Origin: Vibrio penaeicida
Lineage (GTDB): Bacteria; Pseudomonadota; Gammaproteobacteria; Enterobacterales; Vibrionaceae
NCBI RefSeq assembly: GCF_030689305.1
Contig: NZ_JAUYVM010000001.1
Span: 558,001-622,000, forward strand
Length of the DNA: 64,000 bases
Direction of reading: 5' to 3'
Below the pieces are notes generated by a model that saw only the letters and a program-made list of their open reading frames with translations, searched no databases and was not told the origin of the DNA. Both the position numbers and the translations under genes were made by a program. Positions 19,477 through 30,420 of this stretch are shown piece after piece (positions within the stretch are counted from its first letter, which is position 1; every line of letters begins with the position of its first letter).

Positions 19477-20691
19477 ATGAATGGCGGACAAATAGGTAAC
19501 GTAGACTTAGTTAAACAACTCAACAGTGCAGCGGTTTACCGCTTGATTGATCAGCAAGGTCCTATTTCTAGGATTCAAGTTGCCGATGTAAGTCAGCTTG
19601 CTCCGGCAAGTGTTACTAAAATTACCCGCCAGCTTTTGGAGCGCGGCCTAATTAAAGAGGTCGCGCAACAAGCCTCTACAGGTGGACGAAGAGCCATCTC
19701 TCTTACGACGGAAGTCGAACCCTTTCATTCAATCGCGATTCGTATCGGTCGTGATTATGTTCATTTCAGCCTTTACAATCTCGGTGGTAAAGAGCTGATT
19801 AATCACTACGCTCCTTTTATCTATCAAAACCAAACCGACTTAATGGAAGGTTTAGTAGAGCAAATACGTACTTTTATTGAACAACATAAAGATCGTATCG
19901 AGCAGCTGATTGCTATTGGTATTTCATTACCAGGTCTCGTAAATCCTGAAACCGGTGTCGTTGAATACATGCCAAATACGGACATCGATAACCTTGCACT
20001 TGGCGATGTAGTACGCGATACCTTCAATGTAGAATGCTTTGTTGGTAACGATGTTAGAGGCATGGCCCTAGCTGAACACTACTTTGGCGCAAGCCGAGAT
20101 TGCCAAGACTCTATTTTAGTCAGCGTGCACCGTGGTACAGGTTCCGGTATTATTGTCAATGGTCAGGTTTTTCTAGGGTTTAATCGAAATGTCGGCGAAA
20201 TTGGTCATATTCAAATTGACCCACTTGGTGAACAGTGCCAATGTGGCAACTTTGGCTGCCTAGAAACGGTAGCGGCAAGCCCTGCTATCTTAGAGCGTAT
20301 TCGTAAACTCTTGAGCAAAGGTTACCCATCTAGCCTTAGCAACATTTCCAACCCCACTATGGAGGATGTTTGCCAACACGCGTTAAAAGGCGATGAACTG
20401 GCAGGTCAAAGCTTAGTTAAAGTTGGAAATCAGCTAGGAAAGGCTATCGCGATTACCATCAACTTATTTAATCCACAAAAAATTATTATTGCTGGTGATA
20501 TTACAAAAGCGCAGGACATTGTTTTTCCTGCGATAAGAAAAAATGTGGAAACACAGTCACTAACCACTTTCCATGCTGGATTACCTATTGTGGCATCAGA
20601 ATTAGACCACCAACCAGCCATGGGAGCGTTTGCTATGATCAAACGAGCAATGCTGAATGGCGTTTTGTTACAAAAATTACTTGAAGAATAA
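19477..20691 (+). CDS. nagC: N-acetylglucosamine repressor, ROK family
   Basis: Transcriptional repressor responsive to GlcNAc-6-P (404 aa). The N-terminal helix-turn-helix (about residues 15-65, with ISRIQVADVSQLAPASVTKI) is followed by a ROK sugar-kinase-like domain with the zinc motif CQCGNFGCLE. It starts 2 nt after nagA, with no good ribosome site, so translation is probably coupled. It likely acts on the nagE-nagB gap. Confidence 0.95.
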   Translation: MNGGQIGNVDLVKQLNSAAVYRLIDQQGPISRIQVADVSQLAPASVTKITRQLLERGLIKEVAQQASTGGRRAISLTTEVEPFHSIAIRIGRDYVHFSLYNLGGKELINHYAPFIYQNQTDLMEGLVEQIRTFIEQHKDRIEQLIAIGISLPGLVNPETGVVEYMPNTDIDNLALGDVVRDTFNVECFVGNDVRGMALAEHYFGASRDCQDSILVSVHRGTGSGIIVNGQVFLGFNRNVGEIGHIQIDPLGEQCQCGNFGCLETVAASPAILERIRKLLSKGYPSSLSNISNPTMEDVCQHALKGDELAGQSLVKVGNQLGKAIAITINLFNPQKIIIAGDITKAQDIVFPAIRKNVETQSLTTFHAGLPIVASELDHQPAMGAFAMIKRAMLNGVLLQKLLEE

Positions 20692-20727
20692 AAGTTTGGT
20701 GGAAAAATAGCGTTCTGGCGCTGAAGA

Positions 20728-20754
20728 AATGGGTCGTTTAAGCGACCCATTTTT
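20728..20754 (+). terminator. nagBAC terminator
   Basis: Stem AATGGGTCG / CGACCCATT followed by TTTT. Confidence 0.9.
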
Positions 20755-20817
20755 CTATCTGGCGATCAAGAATAATGACTAGTTAATCTATAACTACTAA
20801 CTAAAAGCTGGCTTTCT

Positions 20818-22401
20818 ATGGAACTCATTTTTATCTCGGTTGCTTTTCTCACAGGTTTTGCAGCCCTCAAATGCAACCTTCCTCCTCTGGTAGGATTTCT
20901 GCTTGCGGGTTTTGCTCTCAATGCATTTGGTTACGAGAGTAACGACACGCTTACGACACTAGCCGATTTAGGTGTCACTCTTCTTTTGTTTACTATAGGT
21001 TTGAAACTGGATGTTAAAACCTTATTAGCTAAAGAGATTTGGTTAGGAGCTACGGTACACAATATCGTTTCAACCGCATTTTTTACCACTGCGCTCCTTT
21101 TACTTAAAACACTCGGTGTCAGTACTCTTTCATCAATCGGGTTAGAGCAACTTATCTTGCTTGGCTTCGCTCTTTCCTTTTCTAGCACAGTATTTGCTGT
21201 TAAGAGCCTTCAAGAGAAAGGCGAAATGAATGCAACATACGGTACTCTCGCTATCGGTATCTTGGTTATGCAAGATATCTTCGCTGTAGTGTTCTTGACA
21301 GCCTCAACGGGCAAAATTCCGGAATGGTATGCAATCGCGTTGTTTATCCTACCGTTCTTAAGACCTTTATTCTTTAAAGTGCTTGATTGGGTTGGGCACG
21401 GAGAAATGCTGGTTCTTTTTGGTATTTTCTTTGCACTTGTTGTTGGTGCGGGGCTATTTCATATCGTCGGTATGAAGCCCGATCTCGGTGCACTGATTAT
21501 GGGAATGATCTTAGCAGGTCACAAGAAAGCCTCTGAGTTATCCAAATCTCTACTCAATCTAAAAGAACTGTTCTTAGTCTGTTTCTTCCTAAACATTGGA
21601 TTGGCAGAAGAACCAACATTGACGGGGCTTTCTTTGGCTATCTTGTTTATGTTGCTACTTCCAGTCAAAGGCATTTTGTACTTCTTCACCATTAATTTCT
21701 TTAAGTTTAGAGTTCGTACGTCTTTGCTCGCCTCACTGACACTTTTTAACTACAGTGAGTTTGGACTTATTGTTGGTGGTCTTGCCTACAAAATGGGATG
21801 GTTACCTGGTGATATTCTCGTTTCCATTGCAATTGCTGTATCTATTTCCTTTGTCTTGGCTGCGCCGATCACCCGTGCAGGGCATGAAATCTATCAACGA
21901 AGCGCCAAATGGCTTAAAGAGGCTGCCGCAGAAACACTCCATGCCAAAGACCAGTTAATTAACCCTGGTCACGCTCAGGTTTTGATTCTAGGTATGGGAA
22001 GAATTGGCACAGGTGCCTATGATGAGCTAAGAACTCGCTATGGAAAAATAAGCCTAGGAGTTGAAGTAAGATCAGACGCAGCAGCTACACACCGCGCGCA
22101 TGGACGTAATGTTATTGAAGGCGATGCGACCGATCCCGACTTTTGGGAAAGAATACTCGATACTGCCAACGTAAAATTGGTATTGCTCGCTATGCCCCAT
22201 CACCTAGGAAACCAATTAGCCTTAGATCAGCTGCAACGGAAAGAGTTTAAAGGACAGATTGCTGCCATTGCAGAATATTCCGATCAGCTAGAAGAATTGA
22301 CAGAATTGGGGGTTGATGCCGCTTTCAATATATACAACGAGGCAGGCAGCGGATTCGCAAGACATGTTTGTGAACAGCTCAAACCTGAATTTAAAGTTTA
22401 A
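20818..22401 (+). CDS. CPA2 monovalent cation:proton antiporter with RCK domain (KefB/KefC-like)
   Basis: A 527-aa membrane protein. The N-terminal Na_H_exchanger domain (about residues 1-370, roughly a dozen helices) includes LPPLVGFLLAGFALN and LGVTLLLFTIGLKLD, typical of CPA2 antiporters. A cytoplasmic TrkA-N/RCK domain follows, with the nucleotide-binding fold VLILGMGRIGTGAY and GDATDPDFW. It is shorter than KefB or KefC, and no KefG/KefF ancillary oxidoreductase is encoded nearby, so glutathione gating is not implied. It is a single-gene unit. The transported ion (K+ or Na+) is inference. Confidence 0.85.
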   Translation: MELIFISVAFLTGFAALKCNLPPLVGFLLAGFALNAFGYESNDTLTTLADLGVTLLLFTIGLKLDVKTLLAKEIWLGATVHNIVSTAFFTTALLLLKTLGVSTLSSIGLEQLILLGFALSFSSTVFAVKSLQEKGEMNATYGTLAIGILVMQDIFAVVFLTASTGKIPEWYAIALFILPFLRPLFFKVLDWVGHGEMLVLFGIFFALVVGAGLFHIVGMKPDLGALIMGMILAGHKKASELSKSLLNLKELFLVCFFLNIGLAEEPTLTGLSLAILFMLLLPVKGILYFFTINFFKFRVRTSLLASLTLFNYSEFGLIVGGLAYKMGWLPGDILVSIAIAVSISFVLAAPITRAGHEIYQRSAKWLKEAAAETLHAKDQLINPGHAQVLILGMGRIGTGAYDELRTRYGKISLGVEVRSDAAATHRAHGRNVIEGDATDPDFWERILDTANVKLVLLAMPHHLGNQLALDQLQRKEFKGQIAAIAEYSDQLEELTELGVDAAFNIYNEAGSGFARHVCEQLKPEFKV

Positions 22402-22420
22402 AATATAAAACTTAACGCAT

Positions 22421-22448
22421 AAATACCGGCTTACAAGCCGGTATTTTT
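22421..22448 (+). terminator. Antiporter gene terminator
   Basis: Ten-base perfect stem AAATACCGGC / GCCGGTATTT with loop TTACAA, then TT. Confidence 0.9.
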
Positions 22449-22628
22449 CTTCATATCGAACAAAAAAAATCCGCAAGTAGATCTCATCCACCAAAACACC
22501 ATATATATTAAATAATTTTTAATCAAAGCCATTTTGATAAAATAAATTGAAAGCCAAATGTTGCTTTTTTAATTGATCATGGCAAATTAAGTTTAAAAGA
22601 TTAAAACGGATTTACTTGAGGTAATGGT

Positions 22629-24293
22629 ATGTGTTCAGTATTTGGTATCTTAGACATAAAAAGTGATGCGGCGGCATTAAGACCTATCGCTTTGGAAATG
22701 TCTAAAAAGCTTCGTCACCGCGGCCCAGATTGGTCCGGTATATATTCTTCAGAGCGTGCGATCTTAGCTCATGAAAGGCTTGCTATTGTTGGGTTAAATA
22801 GTGGTGCACAACCTTTATATAGCCAAGACAAAAAACACATCCTTGCCGTCAACGGCGAAATTTATAATCACAAAGAGCTTCGAGCGAGATACGAAGACAA
22901 GTTCGATTTCCAAACAGACTCAGATTGCGAAGTTATCTTAGCTCTATACCAAGAATTAGGTGCTGATCTGCTTGAAGAGCTAAACGGTATTTTTGCATTC
23001 GTTCTTTACGATGAAGAAAAAGATACATACTTAATTGGTCGTGATCATATCGGTATCATTCCGCTTTATCAGGGCTATGATGAACATGGGAACTACTACG
23101 TCGCATCAGAAATGAAGGCTTTGGTTTCAGTTTGTAAGACCATTAGTGAATTCCCTCCAGGCTGTTACTACGGAAGTGCTGATGCAGAACCTCAGCGTTA
23201 CTACACTCGTGACTGGAATGAATTTGCCGCAGTACATGGTAACTCCACCAGTAAAGCAGAACTCACACAAGCACTTGAAGATGCAGTAAAACGTCAATTA
23301 ATGACGGACGTGCCATACGGTGTACTTCTGTCTGGCGGCTTGGATTCCTCTATCACATCAGCAGTTGCTAAACGATTTGCTGCTATGCGTATCGAAGATG
23401 ATGAACAATCAGAAGCATGGTGGCCTCAGCTCCATTCGTTTGCTGTCGGCTTAGAGGGTGCTCCGGATTTGAAAGCGGCACGCGAAGTAGCAGATAAAAT
23501 AGGTACCGTTCATCACGAAATGACCTACACGGTGCAAGAAGGTTTGGATGCGATACGTGATGTGATTTACCACATCGAAACTTATGATGTCACAACAATC
23601 CGCGCGTCGACTCCAATGTTTCTAATGGGTCGTAAGATCAAAGCCATGGGTATAAAGATGGTGCTTTCTGGCGAAGGCGCAGATGAAATATTCGGTGGTT
23701 ACTTGTATTTCCACAAAGCACCTAACGCCAAAGAATTCCATGAAGAGACAGTTCGGAAGCTATTAGCACTCAACATGTTTGATTGTGCTCGTGCTAACAA
23801 ATCACTTGCGGCATGGGGTGTGGAAGGCCGTGTTCCATTCCTAGACAAAGAATTTATTGATGTCGCCATGCGATTAAACCCAGAAGATAAAATGTGTGGC
23901 AATGGAAAGATGGAGAAACACATTCTTCGTGAGTGCTTCGAACACTACCTGCCAGACTCTATCGCTTGGCGTCAAAAAGAGCAATTCTCTGACGGTGTGG
24001 GCTACGGCTGGATAGATTCATTGAAAGAAGTGGCAGAAGCTAAAGTCACTGATCAGCAAATGGAAACAGCTGCTTACCGCTTTCCTTACAACACCCCCGC
24101 AACAAAAGAAGGGTATGTATACCGCGAGATCTTTGAAGAGCTGTTCCCATTAGAATCAGCAGCACAGTGTGTACCTGGAGGTCCTTCCGTAGCGTGTTCC
24201 TCAGCAAAAGCCATTGAGTGGGATGAATCATTCCAAAACTGTATCGACCCATCAGGCCGTGCGGTACAAGCCGTCCATAATGATGCATACTAA
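22629..24293 (+). CDS. asnB: Asparagine synthase B (glutamine-hydrolysing)
   Basis: Makes asparagine from aspartate, ATP and glutamine. The 554-aa length equals E. coli AsnB. The nucleophile Cys2 (MCSVFGI) opens the class II glutaminase domain, which includes RLAIVGLNSGAQPL. The synthetase domain has the pyrophosphatase loop LLSGGLDSSI and the downstream LSGEGADEIFGGY. GAGG lies seven bases before ATG. Single gene, convergent with rfaH. Confidence 0.97.
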   Translation: MCSVFGILDIKSDAAALRPIALEMSKKLRHRGPDWSGIYSSERAILAHERLAIVGLNSGAQPLYSQDKKHILAVNGEIYNHKELRARYEDKFDFQTDSDCEVILALYQELGADLLEELNGIFAFVLYDEEKDTYLIGRDHIGIIPLYQGYDEHGNYYVASEMKALVSVCKTISEFPPGCYYGSADAEPQRYYTRDWNEFAAVHGNSTSKAELTQALEDAVKRQLMTDVPYGVLLSGGLDSSITSAVAKRFAAMRIEDDEQSEAWWPQLHSFAVGLEGAPDLKAAREVADKIGTVHHEMTYTVQEGLDAIRDVIYHIETYDVTTIRASTPMFLMGRKIKAMGIKMVLSGEGADEIFGGYLYFHKAPNAKEFHEETVRKLLALNMFDCARANKSLAAWGVEGRVPFLDKEFIDVAMRLNPEDKMCGNGKMEKHILRECFEHYLPDSIAWRQKEQFSDGVGYGWIDSLKEVAEAKVTDQQMETAAYRFPYNTPATKEGYVYREIFEELFPLESAAQCVPGGPSVACSSAKAIEWDESFQNCIDPSGRAVQAVHNDAY

Positions 24294-24311
24294 TTCGTAA
24301 TCAAGAAATAC

Positions 24312-24339
24312 AATAAAGGCGCTATTCAGCGCCTTTATT
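24312..24339 (+). terminator. asnB/rfaH bidirectional terminator
   Basis: Palindrome AATAAAGGCGC-TATTCA-GCGCCTTTATT. It overlaps the last codons and stop of rfaH (24322-24337), so coding sequence and terminator share bases. Confidence 0.85.
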
Positions 24340-24837
24340 TTCTTCCCAATTTAGCGATTCATTTTCGACACTCACCTTAACGGGTCGATTGATCATTTCG
24401 ACCAACAAAAATGAACGCTTATCGCCATCAGGTTCTTCATAAATAGCCGTAATACCTGCAAACTGCCCTTCTTCAATCTTAACTTTCTGACCTTTTTCAG
24501 GCTCTGGTAGCTTAATACAATGATTGTCATGCTTTTCTAAAAGGCGCAACTCGTAGATTAAGTCCCCTTCCAGTTCATATGGCAATGCACCACGGCGGAT
24601 AAAGTTGACCACGCCACGAGTTGATCGAACGGTGGTAAAGCTCGGGCCGGCTTGATAATCAAACCGAATAAATACGTAACAAGGAAACAAAGGCTCTTTT
24701 ACTGTCTGTTTCTTGTTTCGAAGTACTTTTTCAACTTCGATTTCGGGAAAATAACACTCGATTCCCTGATTTTCGAGATGAAGCTTAGCTCGCGCTTGCT
24801 CACCTCGCTTGCAATATAAGAGATACCAACGTTTCAT
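24322..24837 (-). CDS. rfaH: Transcription antiterminator RfaH
   Basis: A specialised NusG paralogue that lets RNA polymerase read through long surface-polysaccharide and similar operons bearing ops sites. The 171-aa protein starts MKRWYLLYCKRGEQ, followed by the NGN domain (EPLFPCYVFIRF, TRGVVNFIR). It ends in a KOW segment (KVKIEEGQFAGITAIYEEPDG). The start at 24837 is chosen by family alignment; the open frame extends 12 codons further. I find no ops motif in this window, so its targets lie elsewhere. Confidence 0.95.
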   Translation of the reverse strand: MKRWYLLYCKRGEQARAKLHLENQGIECYFPEIEVEKVLRNKKQTVKEPLFPCYVFIRFDYQAGPSFTTVRSTRGVVNFIRRGALPYELEGDLIYELRLLEKHDNHCIKLPEPEKGQKVKIEEGQFAGITAIYEEPDGDKRSFLLVEMINRPVKVSVENESLNWEENKGAE

Positions 24838-25251
24838 TAAAATAACCAAACTGTCTAAACTATTTCTCAGCAAACATGCCTAAGGAGAGAAACAGATTAT
24901 TAATTATCAGTAGGTTAACCAATTTATTTTGATCAACCTTTTTCATAATTATCAGCCTAATTTCTACTTATGTGTTACAAATAAAAGCCTGTAGATCACA
25001 AATCATTAGCACTGAAAGGCTTCTGTTTTTCGAAGCTAGCAGTAAATAATACCACTTTCATTTATCAGTCTAAATGCAATATTGAAAACAAAAATTAACG
25101 TATTGAGCAATTCTATTCAGAACGATTGGGGGGGTGTTTGATCTGTAAACAAGAAGTAGAAAAGGCTAGAACGGTAAGTAGAAGGACAGTTCTTAGCGCT
25201 GGTTATTTAAAGGCTGCGTGTTGAGGGCAGCCTTGTGTAGATTTTTACACG
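24838..25251. other. rfaH-hemH intergenic region
   Basis: These 414 nt contain the rfaH upstream region and the hemH terminator (25210-25234). The middle is AT-rich with one G7 run at 25129-25135. I see no ORF with a ribosome site, no ops element and no strong repeat. Confidence 0.5.
25210..25234 (-). terminator. hemH terminator
   Basis: Inverted repeat AAGGCTGC / GCAGCCTT just past the hemH stop, followed on the minus strand by TAAATAACC. The T-run is weak. Confidence 0.65.
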
Positions 25252-26217
25252 TTAACGAATGTAAGGCTTAAGAACGGCGTTCATCATGTCTATATGGCTA
25301 GAGCTGGCGTTTAGACAAGGGATGTATTGGTAATCCTCTCCTCCAGCTTCCATAAATATCTCTCTATTTTCCTCGGCAATTTCTTCCAGAGTTTCAAGAC
25401 AATCAACTGAAAAGGCTGGTGTAATGATTTGGAGATTTTTTATTCCCCGTGAAGGCAGAGCTTCCATGGTTTCATCAGTGTAAGGTTGTAACCATTCCTC
25501 ACGCCCAAAGCGCGACTGATAAGTCATGCCCATCTGCGTGTCTGTAAGTCCAAGTTCTTGCGCCAAGAGCCGAGTAGTTTCCTCACAGTGCTGAGGGTAT
25601 ATGTCACCATTGTCAGCATAGCGTTTCGGTATACCATGGTAGGAACAAAGCAAATATTCAGATTGCCCGTGCTCTTGCCAATGGGCACGAACACTATCGG
25701 CTAGCGCTTTTATGTACATCGGATGGTTATGATAATCACGAATGATTGTATAACCTGGAATTTCAGGCAGATTCTTAAAAGCTTTCGACAAACCATCAGA
25801 TACAGCGGCTGTAGTCGTTGATGAGTATTGTGGGAACAGTGGCAACACAATGATTTCCCTACAACCTTGAGCCATTAAGCGCTCAACCCCATCTTGCAAA
25901 CTTGGGTTGCCATAGGTCATTCCAAGTTCTACTGGCATGTTAACAGCGGATCTTAATGACTCAACCTGGAGCTTTGAGTACACCATCAACGGTGACCCTT
26001 CATCCATCCACACCGACTGGTAGAGTTTCGCAACCTTTGGAGAACGGATCGGTAGGATAACTCCGTGTAATATTGGACACCATAACCAACGAGTCAGGTC
26101 GACTACTCGCTTGTCCATCAAAAACTGAGCTAGAAATCGTTTTACAGCAGGCGCTGTTGGCTCATCAGGTGTACCTAAATTCGCCAACAAAATGCCTTGT
26201 TTGGGCATGTTTTCCAT
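25252..26217 (-). CDS. hemH: Ferrochelatase
   Basis: Inserts Fe2+ into protoporphyrin IX, the last step of haem synthesis (321 aa, same length as E. coli). [14 protein letters not shown] opens the protein. [11 protein letters not shown] holds the catalytic histidine, and [18 protein letters not shown] and [12 protein letters not shown] are family signatures. Two in-frame ATGs (26217 and 26208) each have a GGA a few bases upstream, so the start is uncertain by three residues. It lies downstream of adk as in E. coli but with a separate terminator between. Confidence 0.96.
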   Translation of the reverse strand: MENMPKQGILLANLGTPDEPTAPAVKRFLAQFLMDKRVVDLTRWLWCPILHGVILPIRSPKVAKLYQSVWMDEGSPLMVYSKLQVESLRSAVNMPVELGMTYGNPSLQDGVERLMAQGCREIIVLPLFPQYSSTTTAAVSDGLSKAFKNLPEIPGYTIIRDYHNHPMYIKALADSVRAHWQEHGQSEYLLCSYHGIPKRYADNGDIYPQHCEETTRLLAQELGLTDTQMGMTYQSRFGREEWLQPYTDETMEALPSRGIKNLQIITPAFSVDCLETLEEIAEENREIFMEAGGEDYQYIPCLNASSSHIDMMNAVLKPYIR

Positions 26218-26389
26218 ATTTTTCCAATTGCAGGTTGAAAATTATATTCGAGAAACCTGACACTCAAGCCTCTCGGATATAGTTAAGCCAATTCATAACG
26301 TTAAGTCTAGAGATATACGAACCTCAAGGCGAGTTGGATTACCCCTTTTCACTTAAAAACTTGGCTTATCGCTGATTTTTGAAAATCAA

Positions 26390-26420
26390 AACAAAAAAAG
26401 CGGTCATGATGACCGCTTTA
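26390..26420 (-). terminator. adk terminator
   Basis: Self-complementary AAAGCGGTCAT-G-ATGACCGCTTT, followed on the minus strand by a T7 tract. Confidence 0.88.
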
Positions 26421-26450
26421 ACTCTATCAAAATATTTAAAAATACGCCGA

Positions 26451-27167
<717 letters not shown>

Positions 27168-27315
27168 TTACGAGGCGTTAGACCTCAATGAAATCGGGCG
27201 TGAATATACCATACATAAACAGATATTTTCGACCCTTGCCTGTCTGGCTACTCAAAAAGTGACCAAACTCTAATAACCAAAGCTGATTTAAAAGCGACAT
27301 TTTCTGCTTAGGCAA

Positions 27316-27341
27316 TAAACCCCGCTCAAAAGCGGGGCTTA
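27316..27341 (-). terminator. htpG terminator
   Basis: Minus-strand stem CCCCGCT / AGCGGGG followed by TTTATT. Confidence 0.8.
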
Positions 27342-27375
27342 AATACAGTGTTACTCAGTGATGGCGTTTCGACTA

Positions 27376-29280
27376 TTACACCTTAGTCAAAAGCTGGTTC
27401 ACAGCACCTACATATTGCGTTGGGTCTTCTAATGCGCCTCGCTCAGCAAGCATAGCCTGACCTAGCAATACTTCCACCCAGCGTCCAAATAGTTCTTCGT
27501 CGGCTTCATCCGCCATACGCTTAACCATATCGTGCTCAGGGTTCAGCTCAAATATGTATTTTACTTCAGGGACAGCCTGACCCGCAGCTTCTAGCAGCTT
27601 CGCCATTTGCGTACCCATCTCGAAGTCATCCGTAACCACAACCGCTGGTGTAGACGCTAATTTGAAAGTAGTACGAACCTCTTTCACACGATCGCCAAGG
27701 TATGTTTGAGTGCGTTCGACAACGGACTTAAACTCTTCTTCCGTTTCTTTCTGCTTCTCTTTCTCTTCTTCGTCTTCAAACTTGCTTAGATCTAAGCCTG
27801 CTTTTGTGATTGACTGGAATTGCTTACCGTCAAACTCCGTTAGGTAGTTCATTAGCCACTCGTCGATGCGATCAAACATCAGGATGACTTCAATACCTTT
27901 CGCTTTGAACTGCTCTAGGTGCGGGCTATTTTTCGCCGCAGCATAGCTGTCTGCTGTTAGGTAGAAAATCTTATCCTGACCTTCTTTCATGCGTTCAACG
28001 TAAGAAGACAACGATACTGTTTGATCAGAGTTATCGACTTCAGAGGAAGCAAAACGCATCAAGCCAGCGATTTTCTCTTTGTTAGAAAAATCTTCTGCTG
28101 GTCCCTCTTTCAGTACCAAGCCAAACTCTTTCCAGAAAGACAAATATTGCTCTTCGTCTTTCTTCGCCATTTTTTCTAGTAGCCCCAAGACACGTTTAGT
28201 ACATGCACTACGCAAAGACTGAGTCACTTTATTGTCTTGTAGGATTTCACGCGAAACGTTCAATGGAAGGTCGTTGGAATCAATCAAACCACGAACAAAA
28301 CGTAGGTAACTTGGCATGAACTGCTCGGCGTCATCCATAATGAAAACGCGTTGAACGTACAACTTTAGACCACTCTTATGGTCGCGATTCATCATATCCC
28401 ACGGAGCTTTAGCTGGAATGTACAGCAAACTTGTGTAGTCGTTTTTACCTTCAACCTTGTTATGGCTCCACGTTAGTGGATCAGCAAAGTCACTGGCAAC
28501 ATGCTTATAAAATTCGTTGTATTCTTCGTCTGAGATATCAGACTTGCTACGAGTCCACAAAGCTTGTGCTTTGTTGATTTGTTCCCATTTGGTTTCTTCT
28601 GTTTCTTTTCCTTCTTCGTCTTTAACGTTAGTTAGAATAGAAACAGGGATACCAATGTGATCAGAGTATTTGCTGATCACATCGCGAAGACGGTATTCAG
28701 AAAGGAATTCTTTACCCTCGTCACGCATGTGAAGCACGATGTCTGTACCACGTGATTCTTTAGTAATGCTCTCGATGGTGTATTCACCTTCGCCAGCAGA
28801 GTGCCATTGTACGGCATCATCACTTGCAAGACCGGCGGCACGAGTACGAACAGTCACAGCATCAGCAACAATGAATGCTGAGTAGAAACCAACACCGAAC
28901 TGACCAATCAGTTGAGAATCTTTACTTTGGTCGTCAGACAGCTTTGAAAAGAAATCAGCGGTTCCCGATTTCGCAATAGTACCTAAATGTTCAATGACAT
29001 CATCTCGGCTCATACCAATGCCGTTATCAGAGATGGTCAAGGTATTTGCGTCCGCATCGAAAGACAGCTTAACACCTAATTCAGTATCCCCCTGATACAG
29101 TTCAGCGTTTGATAGTGCTTGAAAGCGCAGTTTATCAGCAGCATCTGAAGCATTAGAAATCAGCTCTCGTAAGAAGATTTCTTTATTCGAATATAGAGAA
29201 TGAATCATCAAATGAAGTAATTGTTTTACTTCAGATTGAAAGCCTCGAGTTTCTTTATTGTGTGTCGTTGTCTCGCTCAT
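27376..29280 (-). CDS. htpG: Molecular chaperone HtpG (bacterial Hsp90)
   Basis: ATP-dependent chaperone, 634 aa. [20 protein letters not shown] and [12 protein letters not shown] form the N-terminal GHKL ATPase, with DNGIGM and [11 protein letters not shown] as nucleotide-binding motifs. The middle domain contains WTRSKSDI and [10 protein letters not shown]. The start at 29280 is preferred to 29301 because GGAGTGAAG directly precedes it. It is divergent from toxR, as in V. cholerae. A sigma-32 promoter is expected upstream, but I cannot place a good match. Confidence 0.97.
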   Translation of the reverse strand: MSETTTHNKETRGFQSEVKQLLHLMIHSLYSNKEIFLRELISNASDAADKLRFQALSNAELYQGDTELGVKLSFDADANTLTISDNGIGMSRDDVIEHLGTIAKSGTADFFSKLSDDQSKDSQLIGQFGVGFYSAFIVADAVTVRTRAAGLASDDAVQWHSAGEGEYTIESITKESRGTDIVLHMRDEGKEFLSEYRLRDVISKYSDHIGIPVSILTNVKDEEGKETEETKWEQINKAQALWTRSKSDISDEEYNEFYKHVASDFADPLTWSHNKVEGKNDYTSLLYIPAKAPWDMMNRDHKSGLKLYVQRVFIMDDAEQFMPSYLRFVRGLIDSNDLPLNVSREILQDNKVTQSLRSACTKRVLGLLEKMAKKDEEQYLSFWKEFGLVLKEGPAEDFSNKEKIAGLMRFASSEVDNSDQTVSLSSYVERMKEGQDKIFYLTADSYAAAKNSPHLEQFKAKGIEVILMFDRIDEWLMNYLTEFDGKQFQSITKAGLDLSKFEDEEEKEKQKETEEEFKSVVERTQTYLGDRVKEVRTTFKLASTPAVVVTDDFEMGTQMAKLLEAAGQAVPEVKYIFELNPEHDMVKRMADEADEELFGRWVEVLLGQAMLAERGALEDPTQYVGAVNQLLTKV

Positions 29281-29550
29281 CTTCACTCCAAAACTAGACA
29301 TTTAGATAAGTAGAATTGAAAACCAGGAACTTTCTGTATGCTTGGTTTTCAAACTAATTCCAAGAATGCTAGATAGATGTGGTTGGTAAATGTAAATTCA
29401 AGGTCAAAACAGATAAAAACAGTGTTTTTTTGATCATTTTTGATTATTCTATGGTGCGTAAAAATTCTCAAAGAAGATAAAGTGTGATAGAAATCACACC
29501 CGCATTCCTTCTGGTTCACAGAACCTTAACTAAGATTAAGCGCTTCAATA
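29281..29550. promoter_or_regulatory. htpG-toxR divergent regulatory region
   Basis: This 270-nt AT-rich gap must hold the heat-shock promoter of htpG and the toxR promoter. An imperfect dyad CTTGG...CCAAG lies at 29341-29364, and a consensus CRP site lies nearer toxR. In V. cholerae heat shock raises htpG and lowers toxR through this shared region; the same geometry is kept here. Confidence 0.6.
29483..29498. promoter_or_regulatory. Consensus CRP-cAMP site upstream of toxR
   Basis: TGTGA-TAGAAA-TCACA is an exact match to the CRP half-site consensus. Its centre is about 60 nt upstream of the toxR start codon, consistent with direct control of toxR, htpG or both. Confidence 0.75.
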
Positions 29551-30420
29551 ATGACTAATATCGGTACTAAATTCATTCTCGCTCAACGGTTTGTATTTGA
29601 TCCCAACAGCAATTCGCTGGTAGACCAACATAGCGACAGTGAAGTTATTCGTCTGGGAAGTAATGAAAGCCGCATTTTGCTAATGCTGTCGGAAAGACCA
29701 AACGAGGTTATTACTCGTCAGCAGTTACACGAATATGTGTGGCAAGACCAAGGATTTCAGGTCGATGACTCGAGTCTCACTCAGGCAATTTCCACGTTAA
29801 GAAAGATGCTGAAGGACTCCACTAAATCACCTCAATTTGTAAAAACGGTGCCCAAAAGAGGCTACCAACTGATTTCATCCGTAGAACGAAGTGCTCCTTC
29901 AGCAAGTGGTGATGAAATTTTAGAACCGACTGACGTGGCAGCTCCGCAATTGGAACAGCCAGAAGCCACCGATACAGAATCAGTTGCACCAACAGAAATC
30001 CGTGATGAAAATGAAAGCACGGCGCCTACTTCAACTGATACACCACCGGTCGCAAAGAAGAAACCGAGTAAACTTCTTTGGGTTTCTGCGTTCTTGGCTA
30101 TTCTAATTCCAGTGCTTACTTTTTTTGGCACTCAGGAAAAGCCTTCAACATTTGTGACCATTGCAGAAGTGAGTGGTATCCCAGTAAGAATGCCAGAAAA
30201 CCACCCTAGCATGGCGCAATCCTTGCCCAATATTGAGCGGTGCATTGAACACTACGCTGCAAGGCACCAAGGGGATTTGTCACCAGTACAGGTGATCGCA
30301 ACTGGTGGTCAGAATAGTCAAATCATTTTGAACTATATCCACTCGATCAATTATTCTAGCGAAAATGTCACATTGCGTATTTTTTCTACTAAACCGGATT
30401 TTGCTCAGGTGTGTAACTAA
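29551..30420 (+). CDS. toxR: Transmembrane transcriptional regulator ToxR
   Basis: Inner-membrane regulator of porin and virulence genes (289 aa). The cytoplasmic OmpR-type winged helix (about 1-110) carries SRILLMLSERP, SLTQAISTLRKMLKDS and TVPKRGYQLI. A low-complexity acidic linker (112-172) leads to a membrane helix at about 174-193. The periplasmic domain has cysteines C231 and C288, equivalent to the disulfide pair of V. cholerae ToxR, and ATGGQNSQIILNYIH. Its stop overlaps the toxS start (TAATG). Confidence 0.97.
   Translation: MTNIGTKFILAQRFVFDPNSNSLVDQHSDSEVIRLGSNESRILLMLSERPNEVITRQQLHEYVWQDQGFQVDDSSLTQAISTLRKMLKDSTKSPQFVKTVPKRGYQLISSVERSAPSASGDEILEPTDVAAPQLEQPEATDTESVAPTEIRDENESTAPTSTDTPPVAKKKPSKLLWVSAFLAILIPVLTFFGTQEKPSTFVTIAEVSGIPVRMPENHPSMAQSLPNIERCIEHYAARHQGDLSPVQVIATGGQNSQIILNYIHSINYSSENVTLRIFSTKPDFAQVCN

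Noticed and set aside
29341..29364. Sigma-32 promoter for htpG
   Set aside because: A CTTGGAA is present on the minus strand, but the -10 side does not match CCCCAT. Left as an expectation rather than a feature.
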